Positions 25,649-32,295 of a stretch of DNA of 32,295 nucleotides are shown in pieces. Origin of the DNA: an uncultured Planctomycetaceae bacterium (GTDB taxonomy: Bacteria; Planctomycetota; Planctomycetia; Pirellulales; Pirellulaceae); assembly GCA_903863885.1 (NCBI GenBank), contig CAIPEB010000586.1, forward strand, positions 1-32,295. The letters are read 5' to 3'. Made by a program: the position numbers and the translations under genes. Position 1 is the stretch's first letter. Every line of letters starts with the position of its first letter. The notes under the pieces were generated by a model. The model saw nothing but the letters and a program-made list of their open reading frames with translations. It was not told the origin of the DNA and did no database searches.

Positions 25649-25999
25649 GTGAAACTCGTAATTGCCATTATCCAGCCGACAAAGTTGAAGCCGGTCCGCG
25701 AAGCGCTGGCCAAAGTGGGCGTGGAACGCATGACGGTCTGCGATGCCCAGGGATTTGGCCGGCAGCGAGGTCAGTCGGAAATGTACCGCGGGGTGGAATA
25801 CACGACGCGACTGCTCCGCAAGATCGCGCTGGAAATTGCCGTGAATGACGATTTTCTCGACCGCACGCTCGAGACCATCGAGACCGTAGCGCGGACGGGC
25901 CCCGAGGGCAACATCGGGGACGGCAAGGTCTTCGTATTGCCGATGGACGACGCGTGGCAGATCGGCGGTTCCGCCCGAGGGCCCGAAGGTATCAATTGA
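25649..25999 (+). CDS. Variant nitrogen regulatory P-II protein
   Basis: A 116-aa P-II family signal protein, which senses ATP/ADP, 2-oxoglutarate and often glutamine. The T-loop is canonical, with GFGRQRGQSEMYRGVEY and tyrosines at positions 46 and 51 matching E. coli GlnB numbering, so uridylylation at Y51 is possible. The B-loop is not canonical: TGPEGNIGDGK has three extra residues relative to TGKIGDGK, and the C-terminal IRTGE segment is replaced by QIGGSARGPEGIN, so the two ATP-contacting arginines near 101 and 103 are missing. GTG 25649 has GGAG 8 nt upstream. No amtB, glnD or glnA is in view. Its stop overlaps the stop of the converging membrane-protein gene by 8 bp. Confidence 0.9.
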   Translation: MKLVIAIIQPTKLKPVREALAKVGVERMTVCDAQGFGRQRGQSEMYRGVEYTTRLLRKIALEIAVNDDFLDRTLETIETVARTGPEGNIGDGKVFVLPMDDAWQIGGSARGPEGIN

Positions 26000-27245
26000 C
26001 GGGCGGTTCGTTTCCGCCTGCGGGCGATTCCGCGCCCGCCACCCGGGGTGATGTCCCAACGGATTCGCCGGCTCCCGCGGTTTCGGTCCCCAGCGGGGGC
26101 AACTGGTAGCGGGTTTGTTCCCCGTCCATGAACACCTCATCGATCTCCGTGCGATCGACGTCGCGGCGCAGGCAGAGGTAAACGGCACTGGCCGCCGAGA
26201 AGAAGAAGGCGTAGTTAAAACCGGTCGCGATCACTCGGACGACGAGCACGGCCAGGTGAACCAGCGCCGCGCCCGATCCGAGCAAAAACGACCGAGTTTC
26301 CGGCGGCGCGATGACCTCCGCGATGCGGACATTGCCGGCTCCCCAGGATGCGGCCCAATAAGCCGCATTGATCGTGCCGGTGGCCAAGGCCCACACCAGC
26401 AGCCAGCACAGCAGGCCATAGACGATCACCAGCACGGCGTAGAACAGGTAGTTCAGCGGCCGGTTCAGCGTAAACGCGTAGGATCGACTGAACGCCTCAA
26501 ATGCATCGCCGCTTTCTTCGGCACTGATCGCCGGCCACATCAGGGGCCAGCCGAAAGCGAGGCCGAGGACCAGAACCACAATCGCCGCGCCGCCGAGCAG
26601 CACCAGCAGCCAGATCAGTCCCACGACTGCCACGCCGAGATCAAACCGCATCGCGAATCCCAGCAGCGCGATCGGCAGAGTGCAGATGAATACTCCGGCC
26701 AGAGGAAAGATCGGAGCCGCGAAATTCCAGCCGAGGTGGCGCAGACTGAAACGCAGCGACTCGACCAGACCGACTCGTTCTTCGCGTCCGAGCTGCACAA
26801 CGGCGATCCGCGTGATGGCCCCGCCAAACAGCCCCCAGACAAGCAAGTTCCAGAACCCGACAAAAGTCCCTCGGGCAAACTGGCTGAACGTCAGCTTCGC
26901 GTTGACCAGTTCGGCGAACGGCTGCACAAAGACCCCGTAAACGCCCAATACGCTCGTACGCAGCGAGTGATCGACGAACTGTCCGAGGTGCATATCCGGC
27001 AACTGTCGCAGGTCGAGCAGCGGAAAGTCCACGGCCGGCAGTGCCATGATCACCGGCCGCGGCGAAGCAGACGGGCCGAAAAGCTGGTTGGCCATATTCC
27101 AGCCGATCGGGGTCAGCAGCGTTCCCAGTGAAGCCAGAAGCAGCACGGGCATGCTGGTCGCAACTCGAAACGAACGAAAAATCAACAGCCACGGAAACAG
27201 TTCGCGCCAGGCAACACTTCGGACGACGATGCGACTCTCGGCCAT
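25992..27245 (-). CDS. Polytopic membrane protein of unknown function
   Basis: A 417-aa integral membrane protein not assigned to a family. Hydrophobic segments are seen at about residues 33-50, 126-150, 174-198, 203-240 (two spans), 264-292 and 325-357, giving roughly six or seven helices. The loop at 52-95 is probably extracytoplasmic. The C-terminal tail (361-417) begins with the charged RRDVDRTEIDEVFMDGEQ and ends in a Gly/Pro/Ala-rich stretch. It is likely a planctomycete-restricted hypothetical. ATG 27245 has GAGGAG about 10 nt upstream. It is the last gene of the minus-strand chaperone and zinc-protein block, 74 bp after yacG, and could be co-transcribed with it. Confidence 0.75.
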   Translation of the reverse strand: MAESRIVVRSVAWRELFPWLLIFRSFRVATSMPVLLLASLGTLLTPIGWNMANQLFGPSASPRPVIMALPAVDFPLLDLRQLPDMHLGQFVDHSLRTSVLGVYGVFVQPFAELVNAKLTFSQFARGTFVGFWNLLVWGLFGGAITRIAVVQLGREERVGLVESLRFSLRHLGWNFAAPIFPLAGVFICTLPIALLGFAMRFDLGVAVVGLIWLLVLLGGAAIVVLVLGLAFGWPLMWPAISAEESGDAFEAFSRSYAFTLNRPLNYLFYAVLVIVYGLLCWLLVWALATGTINAAYWAASWGAGNVRIAEVIAPPETRSFLLGSGAALVHLAVLVVRVIATGFNYAFFFSAASAVYLCLRRDVDRTEIDEVFMDGEQTRYQLPPLGTETAGAGESVGTSPRVAGAESPAGGNEPPVN

Positions 27246-27319
27246 GGTGTACAGCTCCTCAGACTAGCTTCCTCCGTCGCGTCCACAGCAAGACGTCGAG
27301 CGTGCCCGCGGAAAGGCCA

Positions 27320-27502
27320 TCAGTCCCGGAATTCCGACTCGAGTTCGTCTTCCGGAACTTCCCGCTCGACGGTCACGTGATAATGCTCGCCCAGCCATCG
27401 CCCCAGGTCAATCAGCCGACAGCGATCGCTGCAGAAGGGCAGGGCAGTGGACTCCGCCGGCTCGAACGAGTTGCCGCAGATCGAACACTTCAATTCGGCC
27501 AC
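27320..27502 (-). CDS. yacG: DNA gyrase inhibitor YacG
   Basis: A 60-aa zinc protein with the YacG pattern: C6 and C9 (CSIC) and C24 and C28 (CSDRC), followed by LIDLGRWLGEHY. In E. coli YacG binds GyrB and inhibits DNA gyrase. The start is GTG 27502, with an AAGGAAGG ribosome binding site about 6 nt upstream; an in-frame ATG at 27541 would give 73 aa but lacks this. The acidic C-terminal tail is typical. It lies 110 bp downstream of the FmdB-like gene. Confidence 0.88.
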   Translation of the reverse strand: MAELKCSICGNSFEPAESTALPFCSDRCRLIDLGRWLGEHYHVTVEREVPEDELESEFRD

Positions 27503-27612
27503 GTTCCGCCTTCCTTTCACGGATAACCGGGGACCAGCCAAGAGACTGCCCCGGCCTTGCGGCTTGAGGGGGACCGAATCACATCGCGGGCCAGTACCTT
27601 TGACGGCACGAG

Positions 27613-27918
27613 CTACGACTTTTTCGATTCCTTCTTTGCCTTCTTCTCGGTGGACTTGCTTTCCGACTTGGTTTCGCTGGACGACTTGTCGCTGCCCGAC
27701 GTCCGGTCGGCTGCCGCGGCCTTCTTATAGGAATCGCTGCGGTAGTCCGTCTGATAGAACCCGGAGCCCTTGAACATCACAGCCGCCCCCGTCCCGAACA
27801 TCCGCCTCAGTTTCAGCTTCTTGCATTCGGGACATTTGCGCTGAGGATCTTCGCTGATCGATTGAAAGAGCTCGAACTCGTGCCCGCAACCTTCGCACTG
27901 ATAATCGTAAGTCGGCAT
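27613..27918 (-). CDS. FmdB-family zinc ribbon protein
   Basis: A 101-aa protein with an N-terminal zinc ribbon of the FmdB/CxxC_CxxC_SSSS type: MPTYDYQCEGCGHEFELFQS, then CPECKK, ligands C8, C11, C29 and C32. The MFGTGAAVMFKGSGFYQTDYR block is diagnostic. The C-terminal 40 residues are a Lys/Ser/Glu-rich, disordered tail. The family was named for a possible regulator of formamidase, but its general role is not known. It sits 27 bp after grpE and is probably in the dnaJ-grpE operon. Confidence 0.88.
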   Translation of the reverse strand: MPTYDYQCEGCGHEFELFQSISEDPQRKCPECKKLKLRRMFGTGAAVMFKGSGFYQTDYRSDSYKKAAAADRTSGSDKSSSETKSESKSTEKKAKKESKKS

Positions 27919-27945
27919 ATTTTTTCCCTGCAGCTAGACAACAAT

Positions 27946-28590
27946 TCAACGGTTGGGCGAAGCAGCGCCGGCTCCCGAAGGCCCGGGCCCCTTCGACACC
28001 AGGACCTGCGCCGGCCGGACGACCCGGTCGTGCAGCCGATACCCCTGGCGGGCCACCCGGCAGACATTCCCCGCGTCGAATTCCTCGCTCGGCATTTCCA
28101 TCAACGCTTCGTGCATGTGCGGATCGAACGGCTTGCCGAGAGCTTCGACCGGATAACAGTGATGCTTGGCCAATACTCCCGCCAACTGGGTCGCCACCAT
28201 CTTCACGCCTTCGCTCAGGCCTGCAGCTTGGCTGTTACCTTCCGAGGCTTCAATGGCGCGGTCGAGATTATCAACGACACCCAGGATATCGACGAGCAGC
28301 GGCAGTGCCGCATAACGCCGTTCGTCTTCCATTTCACGCCGCGCGCGTTTGCGGTAGTTCTCCAGTTCCGCCTGCCATCTCACCGCCCGGTCGTTGGCCT
28401 GCTGCAATTCCTGCTGCAATCGGTCCTGATCTGCAAAGAACGCCGAAGCACCGTCAACGGCCGCTTCGCCGGACAACGGCGAGCTTGCCGCCGCATCCTC
28501 GTCCACCGAAAAGTCGGCGGCGAACTGCTCGCTCGAATCCTGCTCTTTGGACAATTCCTGTTCCGGCTCTGATGGGTTGTTATTGAACAT
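27946..28590 (-). CDS. grpE: Nucleotide exchange factor GrpE
   Basis: A 214-aa nucleotide exchange factor for DnaK. An acidic, disordered N-terminus (about 1-50) leads to a long coiled coil (about 51-110, QLQQELQQANDRAVRWQAELENYRKRARRE) and then the beta domain. The GrpE signature is seen in the AGNVCRVARQGYRLHDRVVRPAQVLVSKG block near the C-terminus, and PFDPHMHEALM is conserved. It lies 96 bp after dnaJ and 27 bp before the FmdB-like gene. No strong Shine-Dalgarno is seen before ATG 28590. DnaK itself is not in this window. Confidence 0.95.
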   Translation of the reverse strand: MFNNNPSEPEQELSKEQDSSEQFAADFSVDEDAAASSPLSGEAAVDGASAFFADQDRLQQELQQANDRAVRWQAELENYRKRARREMEDERRYAALPLLVDILGVVDNLDRAIEASEGNSQAAGLSEGVKMVATQLAGVLAKHHCYPVEALGKPFDPHMHEALMEMPSEEFDAGNVCRVARQGYRLHDRVVRPAQVLVSKGPGPSGAGAASPNR

Positions 28591-28686
28591 GGTTGATTGC
28601 TTTCTCTGTCTCCAATCCGCCCCGCGAGATCGGAATCCCCCGGAGCACTGACTTACGACTGCGCCGGCTTGAACCCGAGCCCCTTC

Positions 28687-30173
<1,487 letters not shown>

Positions 30174-31793
30174 TCACCGCACGCTTCCTTCGACGCGATG
30201 CCGCTTCTTGTCGTCCTTTTCCAGGTTCGTAACCAGCGTTTCCGTGGTGAGCATCAGCGCCGAAATGCTGGCCGCGTTGGACAACGCCGTACGCACGACT
30301 TTCACCGGGTCGATGATGCCCGCCTTGAACATGTCGACGTACTTGCCGGAGTTCGCATCGTAGCCCATGTTCTCGCCCTTCTGGCGAATCTCGTCGGCCA
30401 CAACAGAACCGTCCGTGCCGGAATTGTCCACGATCTGGCGAAGGGGCGCATCGAGTGCCCGCAGCACGATGTCAACGCCCACCTTCTCGTCACCCTTGGC
30501 ACCCGAACGTGCCTTCTCGATCGCCTCTCGGCAACGCAGCAGTGCCACACCGCCGCCCGGCAGAATGCCCTCTTCGACGGCCGCACGGGTAGCGTGCAGA
30601 GCGTCTTCAACACGGGCCTTCTTCTGCTTCATGTCGGCTTCGGTCTCGGCTCCCACCGAGATGACCGCCACGCCGCCGGCCAGCTTCGCCAGGCGTTCCT
30701 GGTACTTCTCGCGATCGTAGTCGCTGTCGGTCTGGTCGATCTGATTGCGGATCTGCTGCACCCGCTTCTCGATCAACTGGCGCTCGCCGCCGCCTTCCAC
30801 AATCGTCGTGTTGCCCTTGTCCACCGTGATCTTCTTGGCGCTGCCGAGATGCTCAACGCCGACGTTCTCCAGCTTGATGCCGAGGTCTTCGCTGATCAGC
30901 GTACCGCCGGTCAGAATCGCGATGTCGCCCAGCATGGCCTTGCGGCGATCACCGAAGCCCGGAGCCTTCACGGCACAGACGTTCAGCACGCCGCGCAGCT
31001 TGTTGACGACCAGCAGGGTCAAAGCCTCGGCATCGACGTCCTCGGCGATGATCAAGAGCGGACGCCCCGACTGCCCCGTCTTTTCCAGAATCGGCACGAG
31101 GTCGCGGATGTTGCTGATCTTCTTTTCGTAGATCAGGATTGCCGCGTTGTCGAGCACACAGCTCATGTCCGTCGTGTTGTTGATGAAGTAGGGGGAGATG
31201 AACCCCTTGTCGAACTGCATGCCGTCGACGTACTCGACCTTGGTTTCGGTCGTCTTGCCCTCTTCGACGGTGATCACACCGTCTTTGCCGACCCGCTGCA
31301 GCGCGCCGGCCAGCAGATCGCCGATGAAGCGGTCGTTGTTGGCGCTGATCGCGCCGACATTGGCCACTTCCGACTTGTCGGAGACGGGCTTGGCCATGTC
31401 CAACAGCTTTGCCTCGGCCGCGTCAACGGCACGCTCGATGCCGCGACGAACAGCCGCCGGGTTGCTGCCGGCCACGATGTTCCGCAGACCTTCCTTGAAG
31501 ATGGCACGCGCCAGCACGGTTGCCGTGGTGGTCCCGTCTCCGGCCAGATCCGAGGTCTTCTGGGCGACCTCGACCACGAGCCTCGCGCCCATGTTCTCGA
31601 ACCGGTCCTCAAGCTCGATTTCTTTGGCGACGGTCACGCCGTCCTTGGTCACCGTAGGACCGCCGAACGATTTGTTGATGATCACGTTGCGGCCCGTCGG
31701 TCCCATGGTGACGGCCACCGCATTGGCGAGTTTCTCGACGCCCTGCAGCATTCTGGCTCGGGCGTGATCCTCGAAGAGAAGTTGCTTTGCCAC
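30174..31793 (-). CDS. groEL: 60-kDa chaperonin GroEL (copy without Gly-Met tail)
   Basis: A 539-aa chaperonin. ATP-site and family motifs are intact: [28 protein letters not shown] and the signature [12 protein letters not shown]. The apical domain block ([27 protein letters not shown]) is present. The C-terminus is unusual: it ends [21 protein letters not shown], a charged tail, rather than the Gly-Gly-Met repeats of typical GroEL. A second groEL with the Gly-Gly-Met tail lies upstream across groES. The start is GTG 31793 with AAGGA about 10 nt upstream, 37 bp after groES, so the pair is one operon. The two GroELs may divide client proteins. Confidence 0.96.
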   Translation of the reverse strand: MAKQLLFEDHARARMLQGVEKLANAVAVTMGPTGRNVIINKSFGGPTVTKDGVTVAKEIELEDRFENMGARLVVEVAQKTSDLAGDGTTTATVLARAIFKEGLRNIVAGSNPAAVRRGIERAVDAAEAKLLDMAKPVSDKSEVANVGAISANNDRFIGDLLAGALQRVGKDGVITVEEGKTTETKVEYVDGMQFDKGFISPYFINNTTDMSCVLDNAAILIYEKKISNIRDLVPILEKTGQSGRPLLIIAEDVDAEALTLLVVNKLRGVLNVCAVKAPGFGDRRKAMLGDIAILTGGTLISEDLGIKLENVGVEHLGSAKKITVDKGNTTIVEGGGERQLIEKRVQQIRNQIDQTDSDYDREKYQERLAKLAGGVAVISVGAETEADMKQKKARVEDALHATRAAVEEGILPGGGVALLRCREAIEKARSGAKGDEKVGVDIVLRALDAPLRQIVDNSGTDGSVVADEIRQKGENMGYDANSGKYVDMFKAGIIDPVKVVRTALSNAASISALMLTTETLVTNLEKDDKKRHRVEGSVR

Positions 31794-31830
31794 GATGCGA
31801 AGATCCTTATACTGGGATGAAAGACGGTCC

Positions 31831-32130
31831 TTACTTCACAACCTTGGCCAGAATGTCGCTCTCGCGAAGAATCTTGACCTCGTCACCGCCGACCTCAATG
31901 TCCGTTCCGCCGTACTTCCCGTAGATCACCTCATCGCCAACCGCCACGGACAACTCGCCGCGCTTGCCGTTGTCCAGCAGTCTGCCGGGCCCAACCGCAA
32001 TCACGGTGCCACGCTGCGGCTTCTCTTTCGCGGTGTCCGGCAACACGATACCGCCGGCCGTCTTCTCTTCCGCCGCAATTGGTTCAACAACAACTCGATC
32101 ATCGAGAGGTCGGATTTTGATCTTCGCCAT
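31831..32130 (-). CDS. groES: 10-kDa co-chaperonin GroES
   Basis: A 99-aa co-chaperonin. The conserved N-terminal [12 protein letters not shown] and the mobile loop [19 protein letters not shown], which docks on GroEL, are clear, along with [24 protein letters not shown] and the C-terminal DILAKV. AAGGAA precedes the ATG at 32130 by about 9 nt. It lies between two groEL genes. The 135 bp upstream hold a TTAACA-N8-TGTTAA inverted repeat but no CIRCE element. Confidence 0.97.
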   Translation of the reverse strand: MAKIKIRPLDDRVVVEPIAAEEKTAGGIVLPDTAKEKPQRGTVIAVGPGRLLDNGKRGELSVAVGDEVIYGKYGGTDIEVGGDEVKILRESDILAKVVK

Positions 32131-32157
32131 TGAATGGTTTCCTTACGTATACGCGTT

Positions 32158-32177
32158 TTAACAACTAGCGATGTTAA
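32158..32177. promoter_or_regulatory. Inverted repeat upstream of groES
   Basis: TTAACA (32158-32163) and TGTTAA (32172-32177) are perfect 6-bp arms around 8 nt, 28 bp before the groES start. It is AT-rich and placed where an operator or promoter would be. It does not match CIRCE, the usual HrcA operator. Confidence 0.35.
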
Positions 32178-32265
32178 TTCTCTTCAGCCACGCAAAACAC
32201 AGACGACACCACCGAAACAACACGGCACAAATGACACTGCCCGGGCAACAACGCCGCACAGCTCA

Positions 32266-32295
32266 TTACATCATGCCGCCCATGCCGCCCATGCC
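32266..32295 (-). CDS. groEL: C-terminal end of a second GroEL (partial)
   Basis: Only the last nine codons and stop are inside the window. On the minus strand they read GMGGMGGMM followed by TAA (32268-32266), the characteristic Gly-Gly-Met tail of GroEL. It is in the same direction as groES, 135 bp upstream, so the order is groEL-groES-groEL. The call depends on this tail alone and on context. Confidence 0.75.
   Translation of the reverse strand, partial: GMGGMGGMM

Noticed and set aside
32131-32265. CIRCE element upstream of groES
   Set aside because: Searched by eye for TTAGCACTC-N9-GAGTGCTAA on both strands; only an unrelated TTAACA-N8-TGTTAA repeat is present.

Overview
The window looks like a chromosomal segment of a GC-rich planctomycete, probably of the Pirellulaceae/Pirellulales type. 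This is inferred from gene content rather than from a marker gene: a DUF6807 (PmoA-family) protein, a PhoPQ-activated pathogenicity-related (PqaA-like) secreted protein, a phytanoyl-CoA dioxygenase beside an FG-GAP repeat protein, a HTH-EIIA protein and a groEL-groES-groEL arrangement, along with loose gene spacing and dispersed short intergenic repeats. No phage, transposon, CRISPR array, tRNA or rRNA was recognised. Most genes are housekeeping or accessory metabolism.

Layout. 1-3012 (minus): dnaG followed by rpoD, the replication/transcription operon, without rpsU in view; rpoD runs off the left edge. A good sigma-70 promoter lies upstream of dnaG. 3683-5295: a small metallophosphoesterase (plus) converging on a DUF6807 protein (minus). 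5384-8316: a nitrosative/anaerobic stress module. A 4Fe-4S protein (minus) and hybrid cluster protein Hcp (plus) diverge from a 485-bp region with two FNR/CRP-type palindromes, each placed exactly 41.5 bp from a predicted start site. An unannotated 44-codon reading frame starts at the predicted hcp transcription start. 8544-13621: mutS, a PqaA-like secreted hydrolase and a short-chain dehydrogenase. 13638-15348 (minus): a split glutamine-dependent NAD synthetase (amidase gene overlapping nadE). 15830-16036 (minus): csrA with a downstream terminator. 16326-19578 (minus): phytanoyl-CoA dioxygenase, FG-GAP protein and an exported spermidine-synthase-like protein. 19921-22572 (plus): a tandem DUF3467 protein followed by an AMMECR1-MEMO fusion. 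22602-24197 (minus): a HTH-EIIA protein followed by a degenerate receiver-like protein. 24547-25999 (plus): a DUF481 outer-membrane protein and a variant P-II protein. 25992-32295 (minus): a chaperone-rich block, in transcription order groEL (tail only), groES, groEL, terminator, dnaJ, grpE, fmdB-like, yacG and a polytopic membrane protein.

Functionally, the block at the right end gathers protein-folding genes (two GroELs, GroES, DnaJ, GrpE) with two small zinc proteins; dnaK is not in view. The Hcp module looks like an FNR-family regulon unit. The least explained pieces are the three-part AMMECR1-unknown-MEMO protein with its DUF3467 partner, the small frame in the hcp leader, and the HTH-EIIA/pseudo-receiver pair. 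All functional assignments come from motifs read by eye; no database search was run.
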